A stretch of DNA of 64,000 nucleotides from PFL25 sp046260155 (GTDB lineage: Bacteria; Chloroflexota; Anaerolineae; Anaerolineales; UBA4823), in assembly GCA_046260155.1 (NCBI GenBank), contig JBJYXV010000032.1, positions 1-64,000 on the forward strand. The letters run 5' to 3'. The stretch's first letter is position 1, and every line of letters begins with the position of its first letter. The translations under genes and the position numbers were made by a program. The notes beneath the pieces were generated by a model. It was not told where the DNA came from, ran no database searches, and saw only the letters and a list, made by a program, of their open reading frames with translations. Of this stretch, positions 36,786 to 45,943 are shown piece by piece.

Positions 36786-37523
36786 TTACCCTCTGGAAAA
36801 TACTCGCTTCACCATCGTTACCGGCATATAAAGACCGGAACGGATACCAGCATTGTTCCAGACATTTCGCCATTCTGACCACTGGATGCGCGGATCAACC
36901 AGAGAGTTAGTCTGGCTTGCCTGCGGATGGATGACCCCCAGGAATTGGGCCAGGTTCTCCAGTGTTGCAACCCAGAACCCATCTTCAGCTTTATGACCAA
37001 ACCCCATGCGGAAGCTCAACTCGTACACCGGATCATTTGTCCGGACCAGGGCCTGAACCTGTGCAAATGTGCCGTTGTCTTCCTCGTACGCGCTGAAGGT
37101 GATCATCCCGGCAAACATATGACCTTCCGGGGTCATAAACGAGAAAGAGACATCATCGGCATAGATTACCATGATGCCAGTGGAAAGTTTCAACCCGCCA
37201 GGTCCACTCAGGTTGATTAGGCCTACTTCGCCAGGTTGAATCCCGGTCAGAGGCACATAAAGGTTGTTGCCCTCAGGCCAGAATTTAGGGAAGTTCAGCT
37301 TCCAAGATTCAATGACAGCCTGCGGGGTGACCTCGATCCCGCTGAGGCGGACACGGTAAGTTTTCTGCCACAGCTGGCCAAATCCGTGGGTCAGTCCACT
37401 GAGCTTGCGACCATCGACATTCAAATTTACTGCTTCATTGGGTGTACCTGCAACTTTAAGTTTGCCTACCGGTTTTGCCCAACCACTTTGACTGTTTTGT
37501 GGGTTCGAATCAGATGTTGTCAT
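36786..37523 (-). CDS. Uncharacterised protein
   Basis: A 245-residue soluble protein without signal peptide or membrane segment. Conserved-looking stretches include GFGQLWQKTYRVRLSG, ESWKLNFPKFWPEGN, VIYADDVSFSFMTPEGHMFAG and AQVQALVRTNDPVYEL, which suggest a single beta-rich (START/polyketide-cyclase-like or DUF1990-like) domain, but I cannot assign it firmly. GAGGAAA precedes the ATG. It lies between the FAD oxidoreductase and the STAS genes on the same strand, with gaps of about 90-120 nt. Confidence 0.65.
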   Translation of the reverse strand: MTTSDSNPQNSQSGWAKPVGKLKVAGTPNEAVNLNVDGRKLSGLTHGFGQLWQKTYRVRLSGIEVTPQAVIESWKLNFPKFWPEGNNLYVPLTGIQPGEVGLINLSGPGGLKLSTGIMVIYADDVSFSFMTPEGHMFAGMITFSAYEEDNGTFAQVQALVRTNDPVYELSFRMGFGHKAEDGFWVATLENLAQFLGVIHPQASQTNSLVDPRIQWSEWRNVWNNAGIRSGLYMPVTMVKRVFSRG

Positions 37524-37643
37524 GATAATTTCCTCTAGTTAACCATACTCTTAAATTACTTTAACTAATTATGGATAGTTGATCATACTTCTCTACCCGC
37601 AACCGATCAGGTCCGATTGAAACAGACAGAAATTAGTCTTTAT

Positions 37644-38000
37644 CTATCGGTGATTTCCTGCCAGCGCTTCTTCCTCACTCCCGTAGATATGAATCGCTTC
37701 ATCCAATCGGGTTAGCGTGAAGATTTCTTGATAATGCTCACTCAAGCCGAACGCTGCCAGCTCCTGCTTTTGACGCTGGGTGCGGATCAGTTGGGTTACC
37801 AATAAACCAATACCGGAACTATTCATATATTCCAAGTCGGTGAAGTTGAGCAGGATGGTTTTCGTGACGCCGTTGCTGGCTTCCGCAAAGGCATCCATAA
37901 ACGCATTCTCCACCTGTCCCGTGACTTCTCCTTCCAGATCGATCACACTGATCTCTGGTACAGGTTTGCGGATTGTTGTGCTGAGTCTTGCTTGTGTCAT
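37644..38000 (-). CDS. STAS-domain anti-sigma-factor antagonist
   Basis: A 118-residue SpoIIAA/RsbV-like protein, the switch component that binds an RsbW-type kinase when unphosphorylated. The phosphorylation loop is EYMNSSGIGLLV, with Ser at the SpoIIAA Ser58 position. ATG 38000 is chosen over 38048 because AAGGAGA lies 8 nt upstream. It is the second of two STAS genes after the PP2C/kinase fusion gene and shares its operon. Confidence 0.9.
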   Translation of the reverse strand: MTQARLSTTIRKPVPEISVIDLEGEVTGQVENAFMDAFAEASNGVTKTILLNFTDLEYMNSSGIGLLVTQLIRTQRQKQELAAFGLSEHYQEIFTLTRLDEAIHIYGSEEEALAGNHR

Positions 38001-38053
38001 CTTTAATTCTCCTTGGCATACATTTCTAAAAAGGTTCTTATTGAGCAATAGAA

Positions 38054-38413
38054 TTATTGCGTTCTCACTTCTTCTGATAAAGCACTAGATTCATCTTCGA
38101 AAATATCCATGAAATCTGCTAATCGCGTGATTTGAAAGATTTCTACATAATGATCGCTCAAGCCATAGACAATTAAATGTTTGTGGGATTTGCGCGCCTG
38201 GGCAAGCAATTCGACAATCAAGGCGATACCTGTGCTGTTGATATAATCAACCGCTGAGAAATTCAAGGCGATCGTCTCTGAATTCATCGCTTCGGCTTCA
38301 CCATAGGCTTGTTTGAAGACCTGATCTGCTTGAGCGTTGATCAAGCCTGCCAGGTCAATCACAGCCATTTTGTTTTCTTCTCTCACCTGTGCAGAAAATG
38401 TACTCGTGTCCAT
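38054..38413 (-). CDS. STAS-domain anti-sigma-factor antagonist
   Basis: A 119-residue RsbV/SpoIIAA-like protein. The switch loop reads DYINSTGIALIV, so the residue at the usual phosphoserine place is Thr, unlike the neighbouring STAS protein, which has Ser. The two could therefore be phosphorylated with different efficiency. GGAGG stands right before a double ATG (38416 and 38413). It lies 18 nt after the PP2C/kinase gene. Confidence 0.9.
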   Translation of the reverse strand: MDTSTFSAQVREENKMAVIDLAGLINAQADQVFKQAYGEAEAMNSETIALNFSAVDYINSTGIALIVELLAQARKSHKHLIVYGLSDHYVEIFQITRLADFMDIFEDESSALSEEVRTQ

Positions 38414-38431
38414 CATTCCTCCATTTATGCT

Positions 38432-40024
38432 CTAATCTTGCAGGTTGACGATCAATTCGATTGTGTGGTGATGATCGTCCTGCTTTACATTCATTTCATC
38501 CACCATATTCTTGATGAGAAAGAGTCCCCAACCGCGTGGGTCCTGCAATCCAGCCAGTTTGGCATCAATATCCGGTACAGCTGGGCTGTCCTTGATCGGC
38601 TTCTTCCCATAATCGCGAATACGCACAGCCACCGAGGATTCCCTGCTCAATACTTCGATTTGAACCGGCAAGTCCGCCTGATAAATATTGCCGTGTTCCA
38701 TGGCATTCATCGTGGCTTCGGCAACTGCAGTTTCCAGCCGGCGCACTTGGGGTTCGGGTAATCCAAATGGCTCCAGGGATTCCAGAACCCGTTGGCTGGC
38801 CTGGCGTTCATTTCCTGGTTGGCTTGGCAGCTCAAAAGTCGTTACCAGCGACCAATCTTGCGTGTTCCCATTGCCGTTTCCTGGTATGGAATAATGCAAT
38901 GTGACTAGGGTGATATCGTCCTCCTGTTCGTGATTTTCCCCGGTAAAATCTCGCCAGGTGTTCATCACTGCCGGGATGGCATCAACTCCGTCATCAAGGG
39001 CAGCTAATTCTGCTTTGAAGCGTGGGAACCCAAACATTTCTTGCTGATCATTGTGGGCTTCGACTAAACCATCACTGGAAAGTACCATACGCTGACCTGG
39101 AACCAGGGTTGCCTCAAGCTCATCGTAAGGCATACCTGGCATTAAACCCAGCGGCATACCGGTCGCGCGCAATTCGGTAACCTCCCCATTTGAAAGCACG
39201 TATGGCAGGTTGTGACCAGCATTTGCGAGAACGATCTTGCCGCTGCCTGGTTCAATGATCATGTACAGGCAGGTGACAAACATTTTTGCAGGTATATCCG
39301 GGTAGAGCAGGTCATTCGTCCTGGCAAGCACCTTCCCTGGGTCGACCAGCTGCTCAGCCGAAGCTCGCAATATGCTGCGCGTGGTCGCCATCACCATTGC
39401 TGCCGGGACGCCTTTATCGGTCACATCGGCAATGATCACCGCATAACGGCCATCCGAAAGGTGGATGAAATCATAGAAATCACCACTGACTTCACGTGCA
39501 GGCTGCCAGAATGCGTCCAGATCCCAGCCGGCAATCACCGGGATTTCCTTTGGCAGCAGTGTGACCTGAATCACGCGTGCCACCCTTAACTCCTGTTCGA
39601 TACGCTCTCGCTCGCGAGCCTCGGCTTGCTGCTGCTGGGCCAGCTGTGCCACTCTTAAGGCGGGCGCAGCCTGGGTGGCAAGGTTCTGCAGCAGGCGCTT
39701 ATCGTCACTGGAATAGTCCTGTTCGCTGCGCCGCTGTCCCAGGTTGATCAGGCCGATTAACTCGCCCTGGCTTACCAGGGGCAACACCAATCGTACCCCG
39801 TCTTCGCGCATCGCAGCCACCGTAGGTGAATCCAGTTTGAGCTCTGAGATATCAATCACCCCGTTGGAAGCATGCAGGTATGCCAGGAAGGGATCACCAG
39901 GAGGAATATTCATTGGTTTAACTTCCCCTTTAAAATCCGGTGGTTTCTCCATATCTGATTCGAGCGCAGGTTCAACTGGCTTGCGTTTAATAATTCGATT
40001 CCAAGTTGCTGTAATTGTATTCAT
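38432..40024 (-). CDS. GAF-PP2C phosphatase fused to RsbW-like kinase domain
   Basis: A 530-residue soluble signalling protein. Domains: GAF (about 40-128, ending GLINLGQRRSEQDYSSDDKRLLQNLA), a coiled-coil linker (about 128-155), SpoIIE-type PP2C phosphatase (about 165-380, with EVSGDFYDF, VADVTDKGVPAAMVM and NAGHNLP), and a HATPase_c domain of the RsbW/SpoIIAB type (about 405-530) with N box EATMNAMEHGN, G1 RDYGK and G2 GWGLFLIKNM. One protein thus holds both the phosphatase that restores STAS proteins and the kinase that would phosphorylate them. Two STAS genes follow. AGGAGC precedes the ATG. Confidence 0.93.
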   Translation of the reverse strand: MNTITATWNRIIKRKPVEPALESDMEKPPDFKGEVKPMNIPPGDPFLAYLHASNGVIDISELKLDSPTVAAMREDGVRLVLPLVSQGELIGLINLGQRRSEQDYSSDDKRLLQNLATQAAPALRVAQLAQQQQAEARERERIEQELRVARVIQVTLLPKEIPVIAGWDLDAFWQPAREVSGDFYDFIHLSDGRYAVIIADVTDKGVPAAMVMATTRSILRASAEQLVDPGKVLARTNDLLYPDIPAKMFVTCLYMIIEPGSGKIVLANAGHNLPYVLSNGEVTELRATGMPLGLMPGMPYDELEATLVPGQRMVLSSDGLVEAHNDQQEMFGFPRFKAELAALDDGVDAIPAVMNTWRDFTGENHEQEDDITLVTLHYSIPGNGNGNTQDWSLVTTFELPSQPGNERQASQRVLESLEPFGLPEPQVRRLETAVAEATMNAMEHGNIYQADLPVQIEVLSRESSVAVRIRDYGKKPIKDSPAVPDIDAKLAGLQDPRGWGLFLIKNMVDEMNVKQDDHHHTIELIVNLQD

Positions 40025-40059
40025 CTTGCTCCTATTCTATGCGTTGGCCGTCTGTTGAA

Positions 40060-40080
40060 CGTTACGAAATACGTTACGAA
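40060..40080 (-). promoter_or_regulatory. Direct repeat CGTTACGAA, 12-bp period, upstream of PP2C gene
   Basis: CGTTACGAA occurs at 40060-40068 and again at 40072-40080 on the plus strand, exactly 12 bp apart, 36 nt upstream of the PP2C gene start. The same GTTACG core with 12-bp spacing occurs upstream of the BTAD regulator at 49576 and 49588. Probable binding site of a shared regulator. Confidence 0.6.
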
Positions 40081-40260
40081 AAAAACAATTTTTAAAATAT
40101 TTCCCTTCTCGTATAAATATCTCGCAGGATCCGCATTAACTGAAGTTTCCATCTTTTCTACCTAACCACAACGAGAGACACCTGCTAGGCTTCTCGATCG
40201 CCTTTTCAATAATATTCCTCTTCGAACCATACACTAAACTCCATGTTATTAATATGGGAT

Positions 40261-41556
40261 TCATTGCCCAGAAGATAAAGGAGAGAATTCCTGATGATTC
40301 AAAATCCAAAGTTCCGCTGACTCAGGCTTGACAGTCTCCTCTACCAGCATTAACACCTCCCCAGAGATCATTTCCAAATTCACTTCATCCCTGATGATTG
40401 CAGAAAAATTGGCCAGGGATCGTTCGGCGTCATACTTCTTCCGGTAGAAACGGCGATCGATGAAATCCTGCACCAGCATGCGTAAAGGATTAAAGAGTAC
40501 AGCTATCCCCAGTGTGGAAATCACGATCACTACTGGAGATTGATCCCCCGTGACGCGCTCGACCAGGTTTTGCAGCAGTATCACGCTGCCGGAGTAGACT
40601 AACACCAATACCGCGGTCAACAAGGTATACTGCAGGGTTTTGCGGATGATCAGATCGATATCGAAAAGCTTATAGCGTAAGATGGCAATCGCCATGGCGA
40701 CTGGAATCAAGTAGTCGATTATCCCGAACACAAAGATATCTTCAATCACAAACAACAAGGGGGATTTGGGAGCCTCCTCCCATCGAAAAAGGATGCTTAA
40801 TAGGATGAATCCGACAAAAATACCATACCCAAGGGCGAAAGCATAAATGACCCATTTCGTTTTTTGTTTTTCCGTGTACGTAAATACCGCGCGATAACGG
40901 TACACAATGATGCCGACCAGAATTAAGATGACTCCTAGCAGAGCCAGGCCAATCACCAGACGCAAATCTTCGAGGAGAGAGGTGGTTTGCATATCCAGAT
41001 CACCTCTGACCAGAATTTGCGAAATCCCGCTGTTAAGCACTGAAATTAGCATGAATATCCAAAACAATTTCCGCGTCCACCGGGGATTAAAATGATCATC
41101 AGGAAAAAGTAAGAAAAACAAGAACAAGCAGCTGATTCCGACCAACTGCGTTAGGAGGATGAGCGACAGCAGGACTGGATGGGTAAATGCGAGCGAATCA
41201 GCGATCCCTGTTTCAATCCCCACGATGAGATAAATAGAAGTGATCCAGGCTATGCGGCTGTTTGGCTTCTTGATGAAGATCAAAACACCCAGCAGTAAGC
41301 TGACCAGCCGGGCAAGAACACGAGTAACAATGGTATACCAGGCATAAGCATCCAGCGACCACAGAGAAGCTTCCGCAGGTGTCAACTGCATACGTAACTG
41401 GCATTCTGTGTCTGGTCCAGAACACGGCTGCAACAGGGTGGTAAATGACTCGGGAATACCAAAAGCCAGGACCAGCAACTCCAACATCAGTATTGCAATC
41501 CAGAGGATCAATGCCAGGGTTTGCTGGAAAGAGCGTTGTCGTCCGTCAGGATTCAT
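40261..41556 (-). CDS. ComP-like multi-pass membrane protein without kinase domain (array member 6)
   Basis: A 431-residue protein with about eight membrane segments, a shared late block (FDIDLIIRKTLQYTLLT, SPVVIVISTLGIAVLFNPLR) and the cytoplasmic stretch DRRFYRKKYDAERSLANFSA, then VEETVKPESAELWIL. This layout matches the sensor half of ComP-type histidine kinases, but it ends where the dimerisation and kinase domains should begin. It has no PDZ-like domain. Last gene of the array; its ATG overlaps the preceding stop by 4 nt. Function unknown. Confidence 0.8.
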   Translation of the reverse strand: MNPDGRQRSFQQTLALILWIAILMLELLVLAFGIPESFTTLLQPCSGPDTECQLRMQLTPAEASLWSLDAYAWYTIVTRVLARLVSLLLGVLIFIKKPNSRIAWITSIYLIVGIETGIADSLAFTHPVLLSLILLTQLVGISCLFLFFLLFPDDHFNPRWTRKLFWIFMLISVLNSGISQILVRGDLDMQTTSLLEDLRLVIGLALLGVILILVGIIVYRYRAVFTYTEKQKTKWVIYAFALGYGIFVGFILLSILFRWEEAPKSPLLFVIEDIFVFGIIDYLIPVAMAIAILRYKLFDIDLIIRKTLQYTLLTAVLVLVYSGSVILLQNLVERVTGDQSPVVIVISTLGIAVLFNPLRMLVQDFIDRRFYRKKYDAERSLANFSAIIRDEVNLEMISGEVLMLVEETVKPESAELWILNHQEFSPLSSGQ

Positions 41557-43031
41557 CTTTCATCTCTTGGTATTGGCCCCTTCTGGTAGGAATCTTGACT
41601 TTCCATCAGCCAGATGGCGACGTGTTCTGGTTGAATGGTCTTTTCCACAACCCCGATCAGGGCGGCGGTCAGATTGGATAAATCTACTTCATCTCGTGCG
41701 GTTGACGCAAACTGATCCAGGGCCTGTTCAGCATTGTATTTTTTACGATAAAAACGCCGGTCGATGAAATCCTGGAGAGTGTGCCGGAGCGGATTAAACA
41801 ATGCCGCGATCGCCAGGGTTGAGATCACGATCACGAACGGAGATTGTTCTCCGGTGATTGTTTCTACCAGATTTTGTAAAAGCAACACGCTGCCGAAATA
41901 AACCAATGCCAATAATCCCGTCAATAGTGCATACTGCAACGTCTTGCGAACGATGACATCGATGTCGAACAAACGGTAGCGGAAAATAGCTAGGGCTAGA
42001 GAAAGAGCGATGATCGGAAATCCTAAACCGGCAATACTGATCACTATTTCCCGGTACGGGGATGGCAGGATGCTCAGGGAATTCAACAAAAAGAGCGCCA
42101 CTCCAAGGATCACCCCCCCGATCGCCCATCTCAATTGGGCACGGCTGATCGCATCCCGCATAGTAATGCCAGAATGGATCAGGGAGAAAACGCCCAATAA
42201 GAGCATGCCGAAAGTCAAAAGGAAACCGATCTGTGCATATTCAGGAGCAAGAATAAGTAAGACGACCGTGACTGAACCAACCAGGAAAGGAACCAGAAGC
42301 CAGAGTGGCTGGCGCCTGACCAGATTTTTCGGGTGGGGGAAAGAAAGTGAAAAACCCATGAAGGAAGGTGCCAGTAAATAAGCAAAAACAATATTGCTGA
42401 AAAAAGTTTTGGCAAACGCGGCAGGCAGGTTGAAATACAGGCCCATGTAATCGTAGATCGAATCACCGAGGGTAATTGACAGGTTGGCAATCCCAAATGC
42501 AAACAGAAATCGCGCCGCGAGATTGCCCGGCCGGTTGAAAAAAGTGAATGTACAGATTCCGAAGAACACCAGGGTAACCAGCCAGTCAAAAATTTTTTCC
42601 GAACGGCCAAAATTCGTCAACAACCATGCCCTGGGTGTCCAGTGCACGAGCTGGTTCTCAAATTGGATTTGTTTTCCATCTCGCGTGATCTGCAGCTGCA
42701 CATTTTCCCCAACCTGCCAATTTGCAAATTGAACGGGGTTGGTAAGGATTTGACTGACGATCTCTTCAACGGGGATACCTTCGATACCGATCACCGCATC
42801 ACCCGGTTCGAGCAGGGAACTCGCCCCAACTGCATTCTCGATCATCTGGAATGCGGTCTTGATATCACCCGTATCAGGATCGCTGGTAACCCAGCCAAAA
42901 CTGGGGATCGTCAAGCGGTAAAGGATCTGGACAACGTTCAACAGGATGAACAAGGTTGCTGCCAGTAAAGTCAGCCAAGCACCAGTTGTCCACCTTCTCT
43001 CGATATTTGGGTTCTGAATTTCAGCCTGCAT
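41553..43031 (-). CDS. ComP-like membrane protein with PDZ-like domain, no kinase (array member 5)
   Basis: A 492-residue paralogue. After the first membrane segment an extracytoplasmic PDZ-like domain (about residues 45-135) shows the loop LEPGDAVIGIEGIPVEE and the following strand ENVQLQITRDGKQ. Six or seven membrane segments and the common block FDIDVIVRKTLQYALLT, QSPFVIVISTLAIAALFNPLR, DRRFYRKKYNAEQALDQFAS and a terminal VVEKTIQPEHVAIWL follow. The last about 90 residues, cytoplasmic, look like a truncated helical/GAF start, with no H-box or ATP-binding domain. Its stop overlaps the next start (ATGA). Confidence 0.82.
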   Translation of the reverse strand: MQAEIQNPNIERRWTTGAWLTLLAATLFILLNVVQILYRLTIPSFGWVTSDPDTGDIKTAFQMIENAVGASSLLEPGDAVIGIEGIPVEEIVSQILTNPVQFANWQVGENVQLQITRDGKQIQFENQLVHWTPRAWLLTNFGRSEKIFDWLVTLVFFGICTFTFFNRPGNLAARFLFAFGIANLSITLGDSIYDYMGLYFNLPAAFAKTFFSNIVFAYLLAPSFMGFSLSFPHPKNLVRRQPLWLLVPFLVGSVTVVLLILAPEYAQIGFLLTFGMLLLGVFSLIHSGITMRDAISRAQLRWAIGGVILGVALFLLNSLSILPSPYREIVISIAGLGFPIIALSLALAIFRYRLFDIDVIVRKTLQYALLTGLLALVYFGSVLLLQNLVETITGEQSPFVIVISTLAIAALFNPLRHTLQDFIDRRFYRKKYNAEQALDQFASTARDEVDLSNLTAALIGVVEKTIQPEHVAIWLMESQDSYQKGPIPRDER

Positions 43032-43080
43032 ATTTGCCCTCTTCGAATTGCTCTATATCGATCCTCATCCGATTTATTTT

Positions 43081-44517
43081 TTATTGCCCCTTCTGGACCA
43101 ACCACAAGCTCACGCGCTCGGGCTGCACAGTTTCATCTACCACGGATAATAATTTTCCTGTGATCCTATCCATTTCCATTTCGTCCCGCGCCACCACGGA
43201 AAATTGGGCGATCGCCTGCTCTGCGTCATATTTCTTCCGGTAGAAACGGCGATCGATGAACTCCTGGATGCGGCGGCGGAGGGGATTGAACAGGGCGGCT
43301 ATCGAAAGAGTGGAAATCACGATGATGAGCGGTGATTGCTGACCTGTGAAGGCTTCAAATAAACTTTGCAGCAGCATTACGCTGCCAAAATAAACCAGCA
43401 CCAATAACCCGGTTAACAGGGTATATTGCAGGGTCTTCCTGATGATGAGGTCAATGTCGTACAGGCGGTAGCGCAGGATGGCGACCGCGAGCATACTGCC
43501 CATCGCTAACATCGCTAATGAAGTTACCAGAGAGAAGAAGAAGTCGCTTAATTTCGAAGTCGGGTTGATAAGACCCAGGGTTCCTGCTAACAACGCCAGC
43601 GCGAGCATACCGACACCAATGATCAAGCCTCCCAATCCCCAGAGCAGTTGGGCCCGGCTGACGCTGTCCCGCATGGTAAACGCGTTGTGGATCAAGATCG
43701 CCACTACGAGGAATAATGAGAATACAAACCAATACCAGGCTACAGGATTGTCATTTGTGGTAAAAACGACCGTGATTAAACCAACTGCCCCTATCCCCCA
43801 GGAAAGCCATGGATACCGCATTTGGATAGGTTTGGGATGGGGAAAGACGAATGCAAATCGAATGAGAGCGAATGGCGTGATGAGTATCAGGAGATAAGTA
43901 TTAACCTTTTGGTACATGAAATTAGCAAGCGGATCAACCCAGACTGAAAATCCAGTGGGAAGCAGGCCTACTATGGTTGAGGAAGCCAGCACGGCCATAA
44001 AAACGAGGAAAGGACCCGTAGCCGGATTTCCAGGCAGGCGAATGAAAATGAATCCCGCCAGTGCTACTAATATCAGCATGGATAATAATTCCGATATCAC
44101 CGATATATCCAGCAATCTGACTTTCAACCACTTGCCGAACTGCCAGTTCACCAAGGTCACCGACACATGGTTTTCCTGACCATCACGCAGTACCGTGTAA
44201 TCTAAATTTCTTCCTACCTGAAAAATATCTTGCAGCCTGGCTGAGGTTGTTACGGTTTGCCAGTCCCCCGGAATCCCTTCAACGGCGATCACCTGGTCAC
44301 CAGACTGCAGGTTAGAATTACTTCCCATCAGGTTTTTCGAATAGTTGAATCCGGGCAGATTGGCTGCCTCGTTTACCTCCCAACCATCGGTAGGTAAGGT
44401 GAAACGATAGGCGATATCCGTGATGCTGTATAAAATTATGACAATGGCGATCGCCAGGATCAACCATGACCCTGGGTTGAATTTCTTCTCAGTTTTTGAT
44501 AGGGGTTGAACTGTCAT
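43081..44517 (-). CDS. ComP-like membrane protein with PDZ-like domain, no kinase (array member 4)
   Basis: A 478-residue paralogue with a PDZ-like extracytoplasmic domain (about 40-125; LQSGDQVIAVEGIPGDW, NLDYTVLRDGQ), seven or so membrane segments, then YDIDLIIRKTLQYTLLT, QSPLIIVISTLSIAALFNPLR, EFIDRRFYRKKYDAEQAIAQF and VVDETVQPERVSLWL. It ends KGQ with no kinase. It starts 4 nt after the stop of member 3 and stops 49 nt before member 5, the largest gap inside the array. Confidence 0.82.
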   Translation of the reverse strand: MTVQPLSKTEKKFNPGSWLILAIAIVIILYSITDIAYRFTLPTDGWEVNEAANLPGFNYSKNLMGSNSNLQSGDQVIAVEGIPGDWQTVTTSARLQDIFQVGRNLDYTVLRDGQENHVSVTLVNWQFGKWLKVRLLDISVISELLSMLILVALAGFIFIRLPGNPATGPFLVFMAVLASSTIVGLLPTGFSVWVDPLANFMYQKVNTYLLILITPFALIRFAFVFPHPKPIQMRYPWLSWGIGAVGLITVVFTTNDNPVAWYWFVFSLFLVVAILIHNAFTMRDSVSRAQLLWGLGGLIIGVGMLALALLAGTLGLINPTSKLSDFFFSLVTSLAMLAMGSMLAVAILRYRLYDIDLIIRKTLQYTLLTGLLVLVYFGSVMLLQSLFEAFTGQQSPLIIVISTLSIAALFNPLRRRIQEFIDRRFYRKKYDAEQAIAQFSVVARDEMEMDRITGKLLSVVDETVQPERVSLWLVQKGQ

Positions 44518-44521
44518 CGGA

Positions 44522-45943
44522 TTATTCTTGGTCTCGATTAGTGGAAATTGATGAGCGGATCGCAGCTGGCCTCAACCACATGCTGACCTGATCAGGATGC
44601 ATGGTGTCCGCTACCACGCCCAACACCGCAGAACTAAGCGCTTCCAGGTCAACTTCATCTCTCGCTGCAGATGCAAAATGAGCCAGGATGCGTTCGGCAT
44701 CATATTTTTTACGGTAGAAGCGGCGATCGATGAAATCCTGGATGCGGGTTCGCAGTGGGTTGAATAGGGCTGCGATGACCAGAGTCGAGATCACGATCAC
44801 CACGGGAGAATTCTCCCCACTCCATTGTTCCACCAGGTTCTGTAACAGCACCACGCTGCCGAAGTAGACCAGCACCAGCAGCCCGGTCAGCAGTGTATAT
44901 TGCAGGGTGCGGCGGATGATAATGTCTATATCGAAGAGGTGAAAGCGCAGGATGGCGATGCTGATGGTGATAGGCAATGCCAGGTAAACCAGGGTATCAA
45001 TTACATTCAACCACCAGGGCGTCACTGATACCGCCAAAAGAAAACTGATAATATTGCTTAAAAATTGATAACCAGCGACCAGGGCCACCCCAAACCCTAC
45101 CCAGCGGATCTGGGCGCGCGCCACTGGATCGTTACGTTCGGTGTGTAAGGTGTGGATTACGCTGATGACAGTCAGAAGCCCGTAAACGGCTACCAACCCA
45201 AAACCAAAGTAAGGACCCAATTGAGAGAAAGGTCCACCGATGAGCAGGATGATCACCGGTAAAAGCGAATACAATATTGCTACGGTTAATCTCGGATGGG
45301 ATAGAAAAGGCTGTTTTGGCTTTGGGAAGATCAGCGACAATAAAAGTAATGATGGAAATAACAAAATTCCCCAGATGTAATATCCAAGTATTGCTACAGC
45401 GATTGCCGAAATTGGATCAATCCGATCTGCAAGCGTCTCGGGAACCACGGAAATAACCGCCATCGCCAGGCGCACGGTACCCAAGAACAAGAGCACCCGG
45501 GCTGCGGAATTACCTGGTCTACGCATGAAAACGAAGATGCCAATCACAAAATAGAGTAGACCGATCAGATAGTTTGGCCAATCGTTAATCAGATTCTTGC
45601 TAAGGGAAATCACAGTCCAGTTCCCAATCGCGACGGGTAAGGTCAGGGTTTGATCTTTTCGTAAAATCTCGTACTGCACGGTACCGCCAGCGTTCCAGGA
45701 TTCTGGTTTTGTTCCACGAGTGCCATCAAATGGCAGGCCATCGAGGGAGATGGGTAAATCACCTGGTTGGAGCGCAGAGGGCAATCCAAGCGTGTTTTCT
45801 GTTAATCCACGACCTTCTATATAAATCCAACCATCGGTAGGCAAACCATAGCGGTAGAGATTGAGTGCGGAGATGACCCCGAGCAAACCGATGCAGGCAC
45901 CCAGTACAATCCATGAAACCCGGCTGAAGTGAGATTCATTCAT
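44522..45943 (-). CDS. ComP-like membrane protein with PDZ-like domain, no kinase (array member 3)
   Basis: A 473-residue paralogue. The PDZ-like segment (about 40-115) is less regular: LQPGDLPISLDGLPFDG, then QYEILRKDQTLTLPV. Six to eight membrane segments precede the shared block FDIDIIIRRTLQYTLLT, NSPVVIVISTLVIAALFNPLR, DFIDRRFYRKKYDAERILAHF and VVADTMHPDQVSMWL. The 3' end lies 4 nt before member 4; the start overlaps the stop of member 2 by 4 nt. As with its siblings, no dimerisation or ATPase domain follows. Confidence 0.82.
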   Translation of the reverse strand: MNESHFSRVSWIVLGACIGLLGVISALNLYRYGLPTDGWIYIEGRGLTENTLGLPSALQPGDLPISLDGLPFDGTRGTKPESWNAGGTVQYEILRKDQTLTLPVAIGNWTVISLSKNLINDWPNYLIGLLYFVIGIFVFMRRPGNSAARVLLFLGTVRLAMAVISVVPETLADRIDPISAIAVAILGYYIWGILLFPSLLLLSLIFPKPKQPFLSHPRLTVAILYSLLPVIILLIGGPFSQLGPYFGFGLVAVYGLLTVISVIHTLHTERNDPVARAQIRWVGFGVALVAGYQFLSNIISFLLAVSVTPWWLNVIDTLVYLALPITISIAILRFHLFDIDIIIRRTLQYTLLTGLLVLVYFGSVVLLQNLVEQWSGENSPVVIVISTLVIAALFNPLRTRIQDFIDRRFYRKKYDAERILAHFASAARDEVDLEALSSAVLGVVADTMHPDQVSMWLRPAAIRSSISTNRDQE

